A stretch of 64,000 nucleotides of DNA from contig NZ_CANLMB010000002.1 of NCBI RefSeq assembly GCF_947492365.1, positions 434,001 to 498,000 of the forward strand. The letters run 5' to 3'. Each line of letters starts with the position of its first letter. Position 1 is the first letter of the stretch. This stretch comes from an uncultured Erythrobacter sp. Lineage in GTDB: Bacteria > Pseudomonadota > Alphaproteobacteria > Sphingomonadales > Sphingomonadaceae. Positions 37,532 to 45,530 of the stretch are shown piece by piece. The position numbers and the translations under genes were made by a program. Under the pieces are notes generated by a model. It was not told where the DNA came from and ran no database searches. It saw nothing but the letters and a program-made list of their open reading frames with translations.

Positions 37532-38899
37532 ATGTTCGAATGGATCGGGCTGATCGGTCTGTTTTGCGGGCTGGGCCTGCTGATATTCCTCGCCCTGCGC
37601 GATGTGAACATCATATTCGCCTCGGTGCTGTGCGCGCTGGTGGTGATTGTCAGCAATGGCCTGCCCTTCGCCGAAAGCATCACCCAGTCCTACACGATCG
37701 GAGAATTGGGCGCGTTCACCTTTGCCGGACGCTTCTTCCTGCTGTTCGCTGCCGGAGCGGTCTTTGGCAAGATCATGGGAGACAGCCACGCGGCGACTTC
37801 GATTGCGATGGCGCTGGTGCGGTCATTAGGCGCACACCGCGCGCTGTGGATCACGGTGCTTGCCTGCGCGCTGCTGACCTATGGCGGGGTGGTGGTCTTC
37901 GTGGTGATCTTCGCTATGTATCCGCTGGGCCTACGCCTGCTCAAAGAGGCTGACATTCCCAAACGCCTGTTTTGCGGAGCGATTGCATTGGGCGCGGGGA
38001 CTTTCACGCTCACCGCACTTCCCGGCACACCGTCGATCCACAATGTCATACCCACACTGACGCTGGGCACGGACTTGTTCGCGGCTCCTTTGCTCGGCCT
38101 GTTCGGCGGCGGGCTGATGTTTGCGATGGGCATGGCCTATCTGGAACGCGAGCGGATCAAGGCCAAGGCTGCGGGCGAAGGGTTCGAAGCTGGTCCGCGC
38201 GATGTTATCCCCGACTACGCCTCGATCGAGAAAGACGTGCCGCATCCAGCACTCGCAATCCTGCCACTGGTTCTGGTGATCGCGATCATCCTCGCGCCTC
38301 GCCTCGCCGGTTCGTTTGGCGTGGATGAGGGCAATGCGATTGTAGCCTTCGCAAGTGCCCAGCCGGTCTTGTGGCCCTCGATCGCGCTCATCATTGCCAG
38401 CCTCGTCGCGCTCGCGCTTTATCCGGCGATGCGCAAAAACCCGCTGCAGCGGATGGGGCTAGGCACGCAGGATGCGATTATGCCGCTGATGGCGACGTCG
38501 GCGGTGATCGGTTTCGGCGGAGTGGTCGCCCAGACCCAGGGCTTTGCCATGTTCACAGACTTTGTCGCCGGCCCCGCTTTGCCGCCGCATCTTTCAATGT
38601 TTGCCGCGGCCAGCACGGTTTCGGGCATCACCGGATCATCGGCGGGCGGATTGCAGATCTTCATGGCGACCATGGCGGAATCCTATCTGGCGCTCGGCAT
38701 TTCACCAGAGGAGCTGCACAGACTGGCTGCAATGGCGAGCGGCGGGCTCGATTCACTGCCCCATTGCGGCGCGGTGATCGCGATGCTGACCATCACTCAA
38801 CTCACCCACAAGCAAGCCTATAAAGAGGTTGGGGTGGTGACCGTGGTGGTGCCGATTGTCGCGACGCTGCTAACCATCGGCTTGGCGATGTTGCTTTAG
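37532..38899 (+). CDS. GntP family permease
   Basis: A 455-residue polytopic membrane protein of the GntP (gluconate:H+ symporter, CitMHS-like fold) superfamily. About 12 hydrophobic segments, with TLTALPGTPSIHNVIPTLTLG, GGVVVFVVIFAMYP and SGITGSSAGGLQIFMA. Substrates of family members are gluconate or related sugar acids; here unknown. The gene has its own ribosome binding site, GAAGGA, ahead of ATG 37532. It is convergent with the diguanylate cyclase. Confidence 0.85.
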   Translation: MFEWIGLIGLFCGLGLLIFLALRDVNIIFASVLCALVVIVSNGLPFAESITQSYTIGELGAFTFAGRFFLLFAAGAVFGKIMGDSHAATSIAMALVRSLGAHRALWITVLACALLTYGGVVVFVVIFAMYPLGLRLLKEADIPKRLFCGAIALGAGTFTLTALPGTPSIHNVIPTLTLGTDLFAAPLLGLFGGGLMFAMGMAYLERERIKAKAAGEGFEAGPRDVIPDYASIEKDVPHPALAILPLVLVIAIILAPRLAGSFGVDEGNAIVAFASAQPVLWPSIALIIASLVALALYPAMRKNPLQRMGLGTQDAIMPLMATSAVIGFGGVVAQTQGFAMFTDFVAGPALPPHLSMFAAASTVSGITGSSAGGLQIFMATMAESYLALGISPEELHRLAAMASGGLDSLPHCGAVIAMLTITQLTHKQAYKEVGVVTVVVPIVATLLTIGLAMLL

Positions 38900-38912
38900 G
38901 CGGACGCGCCGC

Positions 38913-40208
38913 TCAGTTGGGCTTGAAGAACGCTGCTTCTGCCTCGACGAACTCGACCCGGTTCCGGCCCCTGTCCTTGCCAGTATAGAGCGCGGCATCT
39001 GCCATCTCGATCAGTTCCTCGCGCGGTAACATAGCGGCAGCGGGAGCCATGCCGACGCCGATCGACGCTGTGATGAGCGAACGTTTCATACCCTCCGCGG
39101 GGGTCAAGGCATCAGCGATGGTCCGCCGTGCCTTTTCGGCAATCGCGCGCACCGCATCCGCTTCCCGGTGACGCAGGGCAGCAATGAATTCCTCTCCGCC
39201 GTAGCGCCCCACGATCCCCCCGGATTTGTTGAAGACTTCCTGCAGCGCATCGGCGACCAGTTGAAGGCAGGAATCGCCCGCCTGATGTCCATGGGTGTCA
39301 TTGAAACGTTTGAAATGATCGAGGTCGATCATCATGAGCGCAATCGTATCATCGCCGCGGCCGTCAGTGCCCGGCGCGACAATCTCACGCTCAAAGGCCT
39401 GTTCGAAGCCTCGGCGATTGGCAATTCCGGTTAGCGGATCTGATTCGGAGAGGGTGCGTAACGCGCGGTTCGCCATGCGCAATTCACGACTCGCGATCCG
39501 TGCGCGCAAGGTCAGCAGGAAATTGTGCTGGCGCAGGTTTTCGAATCTTGCAGCCACCACCAATGTGGCCCCGGCGATGAGCGCAAAGACCACAAGAAAA
39601 TCAACGCGATCCAAAAAGCCGTCCCACCCCTGCAGAGCCATCACCATGGCTTTCACCAAAAGTGCGGCGAGGTCGAAAATTATCAGACCTCGCAGCGAAT
39701 AGGGCAGGATCAGATTGGCGAGTCCGACCATCAGCGCCGTCGAATAGAGGTAGCGCGGCACCAGGTCGGGCGGGAGCTGATAGGCGAGATGGACGATCAC
39801 GGCGATAAAGGCGATCGGCGCCGCGCCCACGCAGAAGGCAAGCAATTGGGTCCATCCCCTCGCGCCCGCAATCAGCCCCAGGATCGTCACTGGCACGATG
39901 GCAAAAATCCGCAGAATCAGCCCCTCGCGCGCGATCTCTGGGTGGATCAGCAAATCAACGGCAATCGTTGCCAGTCCCAGCATCATGCCGAGCAGGAACA
40001 GGAAATGTTCCTCGCGATAGAGCCGGCGCACCACTTCTGCGTCATAGAGATCGGCAATCGCTGCGGGCCATTGACGCAGGGGCGTGGGCACCCGGTCAAT
40101 CGCATCGACCATCGCCGCGTCGATCCCGGCCGGCGCGCTCAATTCCTCTTCCGCTTCTGGGCGGTTAATCGCGCTTACGGCGGGTGCGAAGGTTTCCATA
40201 AGGCCCAT
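38913..40208 (-). CDS. Membrane-bound diguanylate cyclase (GGDEF)
   Basis: A 431-residue protein making c-di-GMP. An N-terminal charged stretch and six membrane helices (about residues 70-225) precede a short linker and the GGDEF domain (about 265-425). The active motif is RYGGEEF. The metal-binding region is MMIDLDHFKRFNDTHGHQAGD, and ALYTGKDRGRNRV is typical of the end. The RxxD inhibitory site five residues before GGEEF is absent (KSGGIVG), so product feedback is probably lost. The sensed signal is unknown. Confidence 0.92.
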   Translation of the reverse strand: MGLMETFAPAVSAINRPEAEEELSAPAGIDAAMVDAIDRVPTPLRQWPAAIADLYDAEVVRRLYREEHFLFLLGMMLGLATIAVDLLIHPEIAREGLILRIFAIVPVTILGLIAGARGWTQLLAFCVGAAPIAFIAVIVHLAYQLPPDLVPRYLYSTALMVGLANLILPYSLRGLIIFDLAALLVKAMVMALQGWDGFLDRVDFLVVFALIAGATLVVAARFENLRQHNFLLTLRARIASRELRMANRALRTLSESDPLTGIANRRGFEQAFEREIVAPGTDGRGDDTIALMMIDLDHFKRFNDTHGHQAGDSCLQLVADALQEVFNKSGGIVGRYGGEEFIAALRHREADAVRAIAEKARRTIADALTPAEGMKRSLITASIGVGMAPAAAMLPREELIEMADAALYTGKDRGRNRVEFVEAEAAFFKPN

Positions 40209-40428
40209 TGGGCAGGTGCCTATCGGCCGACACTTAAATTGCCGTTAGCAATGACTTGGCGAGTTGTGACGCTTTTCGCTGCCGCCCACCGACGCGCATA
40301 TTCGGCCTTGCGCTCGGTTCGACTCTTTCGGTGCACGGTTTATCCCCGCGTAAATCTGCCTGCTTGCCTTCGAATTGCCGCTCTGATTCCCTATATGAGT
40401 CGTTCACGCCAAACAAAGGGACCACCAG

Positions 40429-41484
40429 ATGTCGTTGCTCGAAGCCCGCAAGACCTACAAGCCGTTCGAATATCCGTGGGCTTACGAGTTCTGGAAACGC
40501 CAGCAGCAGATCCACTGGATGCCCGAAGAAGTGCCTTTGGGTGAGGATTGCCGCGACTGGGCGCAGAAGATTACCGAGCATGAGCGCAACCTGCTCACCC
40601 AGATCTTCCGCTTCTTCACGCAGGCCGATGTCGAGGTGCAGGATTGCTATCACGACAAATATGGCCGCGTGTTCAAGCCGACCGAGATCAAGATGATGCT
40701 CACCGCCTTCTCCAATATGGAGACGGTGCATATCGCGGCCTACAGCCACCTGCTCGACACGATCGGCATGCCTGAAAGCGAATACAGCGCGTTCCTCGAA
40801 TATGAGGAGATGGCGGACAAGCACAATTACATGCAGCAATTCACCGTCGACACTGACGAGGATATTGCCCGCACGCTCGCCATGTTCGGCGGCTTCACCG
40901 AAGGCCTGCAACTGTTCGCCAGCTTCGCGATGCTGATGAACTTCCCTCGTTTCAACAAGATGAAGGGTATGGGCCAGATCGTCAGCTGGTCGGTGCGCGA
41001 TGAAAGCCTCCACTGCGAAGGCATCATCAAGATGTTCCACACCTTCTGCGAAGAGCGCCAGTGCCTGACCAAGTCGGTGAAGGAAGACATCATCGACGTC
41101 TGCCAAAAGACTGTCCGTCTGGAAGACGCCTTTATCGATCTCGCATTCGAGATGGGCCCGGTGAACGGGATGACCGCGAAAGAGATCAAGAAGTATATCC
41201 GCTACATCGCCGATTGGCGTCTGGGCCAGCTGGGCCTGCAGCCGATCTACATGATCGACGAACACCCCCTGCCATGGCTCGCCCCGCTGCTGAACGGTGT
41301 CGAGCACGCCAACTTCTTCGAAGCCCGCGCTACCGAATATTCAAAGGGTGCAACCAAGGGCAGCTGGAACGACGTCTGGTCAAGCTTCGACAAACGCCAG
41401 AAGGCGAAGGCTGTGAACGAGGACGGCGAAGAGGCTGACGGCGGGCCGGATATGTTCGGCGAGAGTGTTGAGGCTGCGGAGTAA
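40429..41484 (+). CDS. nrdB: Ribonucleoside-diphosphate reductase beta subunit (class Ia)
   Basis: A 351-residue ferritin-like subunit that makes the tyrosyl radical for NrdA. Iron ligands are seen as Asp67 (TQADVEV), Glu98 and His101 (METVHIAAY), Glu158 (GFTEGLQLF), Glu192 and His195 (RDESLHCEG). The radical tyrosine is Tyr105, at the same spacing after the His as in E. coli NrdB. The C-terminal tail is acidic, as needed to dock on NrdA, though shorter and different from E. coli. It is separated from nrdA by four other genes and is followed by a coupled gene. Confidence 0.95.
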   Translation: MSLLEARKTYKPFEYPWAYEFWKRQQQIHWMPEEVPLGEDCRDWAQKITEHERNLLTQIFRFFTQADVEVQDCYHDKYGRVFKPTEIKMMLTAFSNMETVHIAAYSHLLDTIGMPESEYSAFLEYEEMADKHNYMQQFTVDTDEDIARTLAMFGGFTEGLQLFASFAMLMNFPRFNKMKGMGQIVSWSVRDESLHCEGIIKMFHTFCEERQCLTKSVKEDIIDVCQKTVRLEDAFIDLAFEMGPVNGMTAKEIKKYIRYIADWRLGQLGLQPIYMIDEHPLPWLAPLLNGVEHANFFEARATEYSKGATKGSWNDVWSSFDKRQKAKAVNEDGEEADGGPDMFGESVEAAE

Positions 41485-41488
41485 TTAA

Positions 41489-42487
41489 TTGGATGTCTTA
41501 GCGCTTTTGAAGCGCTCCATTGAGGCATTGCCCGAAGGAGAACACCGCCGAGGATTGTTCTCGGTAATGAAGCATATTGAAGTTGCTTCAAAGTATCTTA
41601 ACCGCGCGACCGACATCGGAGAAGACGACCTATACACTGACGTCATCTATCGAACCAATCAAGCGTTTGAGGGTAGCATCAAAGAAGCGTATCGGGTCCT
41701 CTCTGGCGAGGACCCCGAAAAGCAATCCATCTACGAGATCGAAGAATATCTCAAAGGTGACGATGTTTTGCGTCCTCGGGTTTTGACCCAATTCTCACGA
41801 TATCGAAAAGAATGGCGCAATCCGTCCACTCATGATTACACACTTGATTTCGACCAAGACGAAGCATTCCTTGCTCTCATGTCCGTTTCAGCGTTCGCCA
41901 AGGTGCTTGTCGACCAGATCGCTCAGAAATTAGCCGAGAGAAGTGCAGCAGAAAGACAGAAACCCAAAAAAACTACATCTACTACACCAGATTTGATGAC
42001 CCTTGTTGCTGAAGAGGCGAAGCAGCTTCTCAACACGTTGGCGGCTGAGAACGACCTCCCACAATCGGAAAGCGAACTGATCGGCACCCTGTCGGGGTTT
42101 ATGGACGACGGCGAGCTAGCATTCACCTTCGAGCCTTTGCTTAGAAACAGTATGCGACGTGCAGATATGGTTGTTGCGCGTGGAAAAGAGAGGGTAATCG
42201 TTGAGGTCAAATCGTCTCGGACGGCGAACGTACTAGATCGGCAGTATGAAACCCTAATGTCAGAACTTCTCCAAGAAGATTCAGATGCGAAGGGTGTTTT
42301 GATTCTATGGCATCCCGACGCTAGCGAATATCATCATGTTGATTGGCCTTCACAATGGGGGAACTCGGATCGCCTACGCGTTGTGCTTTTCTCTCGCCTC
42401 GAGAAGAAGGGCGTCGAAGAGCAGCAGACGCTAGGTGACATTCTGGGCAATGCCCTCAAGGCGATCGAAGAAGACAGAGAAGTATGA
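41489..42487 (+). CDS. Putative HEPN / PD-(D/E)xK nuclease fusion protein
   Basis: A 332-residue soluble protein. The N-terminal ~150 residues are helical and contain RNPSTH (110-115), fitting the RN-x3-H motif of HEPN ribonuclease-like domains (pattern R-x4-6-H). A linker (150-170) precedes a domain whose RRADMVVARGKERVIVEVKS block has Asp226 and Glu239-Val-Lys241. This is a D-xn-ExK pattern of PD-(D/E)xK nucleases, with an upstream acidic segment (DDGE, 206-209). The start is TTG 41489, with GGAG seven bases upstream overlapping the nrdB end. The only ATG nearby is out of frame. Its GC (rows of 38-50%) is well below neighbours. Activity is inferred from motifs only; a stand-alone anti-phage or RNA/DNA-cutting effector is one reading. 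Confidence 0.65.
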   Translation: MDVLALLKRSIEALPEGEHRRGLFSVMKHIEVASKYLNRATDIGEDDLYTDVIYRTNQAFEGSIKEAYRVLSGEDPEKQSIYEIEEYLKGDDVLRPRVLTQFSRYRKEWRNPSTHDYTLDFDQDEAFLALMSVSAFAKVLVDQIAQKLAERSAAERQKPKKTTSTTPDLMTLVAEEAKQLLNTLAAENDLPQSESELIGTLSGFMDDGELAFTFEPLLRNSMRRADMVVARGKERVIVEVKSSRTANVLDRQYETLMSELLQEDSDAKGVLILWHPDASEYHHVDWPSQWGNSDRLRVVLFSRLEKKGVEEQQTLGDILGNALKAIEEDREV

Positions 42488-42567
42488 GAATCGTTTTTGT
42501 CCTACGCACCGCTGAGCCTACAAGCAGCACCACTGGTAAGGTGTCGGACTTTCGGCTGCGTTTCGGC

Positions 42568-42584
42568 GGAGGCGTCTCCTTTTT
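42568..42584 (+). terminator. Possible weak terminator
   Basis: GGAG (42568-42571) and CTCC (42576-42579) enclose a four-base loop and are followed by five T residues, 81 bases beyond the stop of the nrdB-linked gene. The stem has only four pairs, so it is a weak call. Confidence 0.3.
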
Positions 42585-42733
42585 CATTGCCATCCTTCTC
42601 GCTCCCCAAGGCGAATAGCCCAGTTTCAAGTCCTGCACTGGATGCATTTGCACAATGCTTTTGACCCACATCAATTCCCTCGCCGCGACTCCAGTCTAGA
42701 CAACTCCCACACACCAACCGGGAGACCTCCTTT

Positions 42734-42988
42734 ATGTCGCAGCACACGCCCAATGAACTCACCGCCATCTTCAAGCGTGATCGCGGGCTGATTACCCTGC
42801 TCAAGCAGGAAGATGGGCACTTTGCGCGGCTTGCTGACGAGTATCATCAGGTCAATCGTCAGGTGCACCGGATCGAGGCCGAAACCGAAGCGGCGAGCGA
42901 TGCGCGGACCGAAACGCTCAAGAAACAGCGCCTCGGCCTGCTCGACGAGATCACGTCAATCGTCACCAAAGCCCGCGAGGCGGCCTAA
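42734..42988 (+). CDS. YdcH/DUF465 family protein
   Basis: An 84-residue helical protein of the DUF465/YdcH family. It has the typical heptad-like pattern: HFARLADEYHQVNRQVHRIE, then TETLKKQRLGLLDEI. Members form a short coiled coil of unknown role in many proteobacteria. ATG 42734 has GGGAGACC upstream. About 48 bases separate it from the next small lipoprotein gene. Confidence 0.85.
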   Translation: MSQHTPNELTAIFKRDRGLITLLKQEDGHFARLADEYHQVNRQVHRIEAETEAASDARTETLKKQRLGLLDEITSIVTKAREAA

Positions 42989-43008
42989 TTCAGACCAGCC
43001 CCACTTCA

Positions 43009-43019
43009 CCCCCCCCCCC
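43009..43019 (+). repeat. Homopolymeric tract of 11 C
   Basis: Eleven consecutive C residues lie 16 bases ahead of the 43036 start, in the short gap after the YdcH gene. Such tracts are prone to slipped-strand length change, and also to sequencing error. Confidence 0.85.
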
Positions 43020-43035
43020 GAATGAGGAGACACAA

Positions 43036-43296
43036 ATGTCCAGCCTGAAACCCCTGATCGCCGCTCTCATTCTGCCCTCCTTCGGCCTTGCAGCCTGCGC
43101 GCCGGAGGAGGAGGAAGATGTGACTTACGAAGTCGGCGTCGAAGATGTCGGCGGCGGCGAATTGCAGGTCGCCGATCCCCAACCCGGCGACGTCCCGGTC
43201 AATCTGCCTGAAACGCCGATGAAAAACGTGCCTGCCAGCGAAGAGGGCGGTGTGAGCGAAGACAGCGGTGTGAGCGGCGGCGAGTCAAGCGAATAG
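43036..43296 (+). CDS. Small acidic lipoprotein
   Basis: An 86-residue predicted lipoprotein with lipobox LAAC (Cys 21). The mature part is acidic with low complexity: repeats of E, D, G and S, such as EEEED, ending in EDSGVSGGESSE. No domain is recognised and much is probably disordered. GAGGAG precedes ATG 43036. The 11-C tract sits in its 5' region. It is convergent with the 43318 gene, 21 bases away. Confidence 0.68.
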   Translation: MSSLKPLIAALILPSFGLAACAPEEEEDVTYEVGVEDVGGGELQVADPQPGDVPVNLPETPMKNVPASEEGGVSEDSGVSGGESSE

Positions 43297-43317
43297 GCCG
43301 GTTGGCGCTCTGGGCGG

Positions 43318-43770
43318 TCAAATCCCGCCCAGCAGCACCCGCGAATACCAGCGGTGGAACGGCATCAATACCTTGACCACGCCGCGATCAGGCTTCCCGA
43401 CCCAGCTGCCGAATAGCAGCGTTGTCGAGCCTTCACCCGGGACGACCGAGAGCCAGCTGGCGGTTGCGCCTTGAAAGTCCTGAAGCAGGATTTCGCCCTC
43501 CCGCCGTTCGATCACGGTCCACGCGGCAAAGCTCTGCGCTTCACCGCTCGCCACCGCGCGGGCATCGGCGTTCGACGCGCCGCGCCCGATCAGGCCCAGC
43601 GCCAGCCGCTCGGGTCTGAACGTCCAGCTGCAATAGAAGCGCTCGATGAACTGCTCGAGCGGCACCGAGCCCGGCACCTCGCGCGAAAAGCAATCGCGGT
43701 AGGATTGCGGTGGGCCAAAGCCGGCCAGCAGAGAGCCGGGAGGGACGGGGATCGCTTCGATCTTTGCCAT
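43318..43770 (-). CDS. Conserved hypothetical protein
   Basis: A 150-residue soluble protein, start ATG 43770 (a longer frame reaches 43836 without support). It begins MAKIEAIPVPPGSLLAGFG and has YRDCFSREVPGSVPLEQFIERFYCSW and FRPERLALG blocks, then a beta-rich C-terminus ending RWYSRVLLGG. I recall similar proteins across alphaproteobacteria but cannot name a family with confidence; a DUF2867-like or SRPBCC-like fold is possible. The gene lies downstream of the 43900 gene on the same strand, behind a hairpin. Confidence 0.65.
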   Translation of the reverse strand: MAKIEAIPVPPGSLLAGFGPPQSYRDCFSREVPGSVPLEQFIERFYCSWTFRPERLALGLIGRGASNADARAVASGEAQSFAAWTVIERREGEILLQDFQGATASWLSVVPGEGSTTLLFGSWVGKPDRGVVKVLMPFHRWYSRVLLGGI

Positions 43771-43841
43771 GCGCGAAGATATATCGCAGTTCGTGCCGCC
43801 CCACACTTGCAAATTGCGCGGACCACCTTGCTCCAAACGAA

Positions 43842-43871
43842 AGCCGCGCTCCGGTCTCCCGAAGCGCGGCT
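43842..43871 (-). terminator. Hairpin terminator between two minus-strand genes
   Basis: AGCCGCGCT (43842-43850) and AGCGCGGCT (43863-43871) form a perfect 9-bp stem with a 12-base loop. On the minus strand it is followed by TTCGTTT. It sits about 30 bases beyond the stop of the 43900-44394 gene, whose transcript it likely ends. Confidence 0.65.
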
Positions 43872-43899
43872 CTCTTTGTTCAGCCCTTGCGCGGCAGAC

Positions 43900-44394
43900 T
43901 TACCGGATCCATTGGCCCGATCCGACCACGCGGCCTGTGCCGTCCGGATTCATCCAGTAATAGGCGGTTTCGAGCGAAACGTGCCCTTCGACTGCACCGC
44001 TTTTGCCTTCAAAATAGCCGTAACAGCTCATTTCGTTGCCTTCGTCATTCTCGACATTGCAACCGAACAGCACCGCACCGCTCGACCCGTCTTCGGTCGA
44101 TTGTGTGCAGGTGAAGTGGCGGTCGAACAGCGAGCCTTCGGGTTGGTCCATCCCCGCGCACTGGCTGGTGACGGTGACCCCGCCATCGCCATCTCCGACG
44201 CTGAGCGTTTCGGTCCATGACGCGCCGAAGACCTCGCCGCCAACCCCGCCGACAACCGACACGCCCGACAATGTTCCTTCGAATTCAAAATGCGGCGAAG
44301 GCATCGCGCCTTCTTCTTCATGTGCCTCTGCCAGCGCGCTGCTCGCCATAGTGAGCGCCGCGCATACGACGATTGCTTTTGCATAATTCTTCAT
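43900..44394 (-). CDS. Hypothetical secreted protein
   Basis: A 164-residue exported protein. The start is ATG 44394, with GGGGGT upstream on its strand; an in-frame ATG 18 bases earlier is less favoured. The signal peptide spans residues 1-22 (hydrophobic AKAIVVCAALTMASSALA). The mature domain is beta-rich with five cysteines (VTSQCAG, FTCTQ, FGCNV, MSCYG), ends in YWMNPDGTGRVVGSGQW, and is of unknown function. Confidence 0.72.
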   Translation of the reverse strand: MKNYAKAIVVCAALTMASSALAEAHEEEGAMPSPHFEFEGTLSGVSVVGGVGGEVFGASWTETLSVGDGDGGVTVTSQCAGMDQPEGSLFDRHFTCTQSTEDGSSGAVLFGCNVENDEGNEMSCYGYFEGKSGAVEGHVSLETAYYWMNPDGTGRVVGSGQWIR

Positions 44395-44815
44395 TGTGTA
44401 CCCCCAATTCAAGTTGGATTGCTAGCGACCCACTTGATCTGGACTGGGTGAAAAGCGGCAAGCTCTCAGGCGCGCATGTCTGGCGCTGGTTCCTGAACGG
44501 CTTGTCCTAATCCGGCGAAACGCTTGTGCGCCTATCCCATCGCCGACGATCCCACTGGCGGGGATGCTACGCCTCTGGCCGGCATAAGTAAAATTCCATG
44601 GGATCGGATCAAGTTTCCCGCGTTAACCCGGCGCTGCAACCCGGGCGCTTGATCGATGCCCGCGCAGGCCAAGCTCTGGGCAGGCTCCGCCCATGCTTGC
44701 CATGTAAAACGCTGTAAAATCCGCGAGTTTTTGCGCCGATCCTAACATTTTCTTCACCACAGGACCCGATAAGGGGGTGGTTAATTCGAGAACAGAAGAG
44801 TCAGGGGAACGCAGC
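44395..44815. other. Intergenic region with one hairpin
   Basis: No gene is supported here. A compound hairpin is seen: CAAGC (44670-44674) with GCTTG (44695-44699), enclosing GGGC (44678-44681) with GCCC (44689-44692), extendable outward by two G-C pairs past a bulge. It could be a terminator-like or RNA element. The rest is apparently promoter and leader sequence for the flanking genes. Confidence 0.55.
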
Positions 44816-44977
44816 GTGAAATTCATCAATGGTCTGATCGGCTGCGCGCTCGGCTTTCTCGGCGGAAGCGCTGTTCTGGCGTTCACACTTCCCTCCGAAA
44901 TTGTTGCGCAAGGCGTCGAGATGGCCACGCCTGCACCTGAAGGCGAACCCTTTGTGAAGGTCGTTTTCGAGGACTGA
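44816..44977 (+). CDS. Small membrane or exported protein (53 aa)
   Basis: A 53-residue product starting at GTG 44816 with AGGGGA seven bases upstream. It opens with a hydrophobic stretch MKFINGLIGCALGFLGGSAV followed by LAFTLPSEIV, then an acidic tail ending VKVVFED. It may be a single-helix membrane peptide or a signal-bearing short protein. No homologue is recognised. Read from GTG rather than the 44777 codon because of the ribosome binding site. Confidence 0.5.
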   Translation: MKFINGLIGCALGFLGGSAVLAFTLPSEIVAQGVEMATPAPEGEPFVKVVFED

Positions 44978-45073
44978 ACTGGCCCCGGCCTGCGATAAAG
45001 GACCGCCCGCGGTTTGCCGCGCCTTGCCGCCTGTGCGACACCCCTCACTGCAAGAATGCATGGGGAGGTATCA

Positions 45074-45493
45074 ATGGGAATAATGGCAGATAATGCGCGC
45101 GAGATGGTCGAGACCATGGAGGCTATGGTCTATGATCTGCGGCAGACCGCGAGCGAAGTTGCGACGCGGCTCGCTGGCAGGGTCAATCGCCCCCTTTCTG
45201 ACTATGCCGAGGCGCTCGCCTCTGCCGATACTCCCGAAGAGTTGGCAAAAGCGTTGGAGGCCTTGCGAAAGGAAATGCAGGTTGCGCTCAAACGGACCTA
45301 TCTGACGGCTACCAATCGCTGGGGCAAAGCCGACACCGAAATGGGTGACTTCAACAAAGCCTATTCCGCGATGGTCCACGCCAATCTGTATGTGAAGCGC
45401 ATCGCGGACCTGCTGGAAGCCGCCGATATGCACGATGTCCTGCTTCAGGAATACCGCAATATGGAACGCGGATTTTCCGAGGCCGGGCTCTAG
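45074..45493 (+). CDS. Hypothetical helical protein
   Basis: A 139-residue all-helical soluble protein. Its start at ATG 45074 is fixed by GGGGAGG six bases upstream; a longer frame to 45014 is not supported. It contains long amphipathic helices (NAREMVETMEAMVYDLRQTA, ALEALRKEMQVALKRTYLTA, YVKRIADLLEAADMHDVLLQ), with no signal peptide. It may oligomerise, but no family is recognised and no partner is evident. Confidence 0.65.
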   Translation: MGIMADNAREMVETMEAMVYDLRQTASEVATRLAGRVNRPLSDYAEALASADTPEELAKALEALRKEMQVALKRTYLTATNRWGKADTEMGDFNKAYSAMVHANLYVKRIADLLEAADMHDVLLQEYRNMERGFSEAGL

Positions 45494-45530
45494 GGTAGAA
45501 GGATGACGAGGCTGGCGCGCGGCCGGCTTC

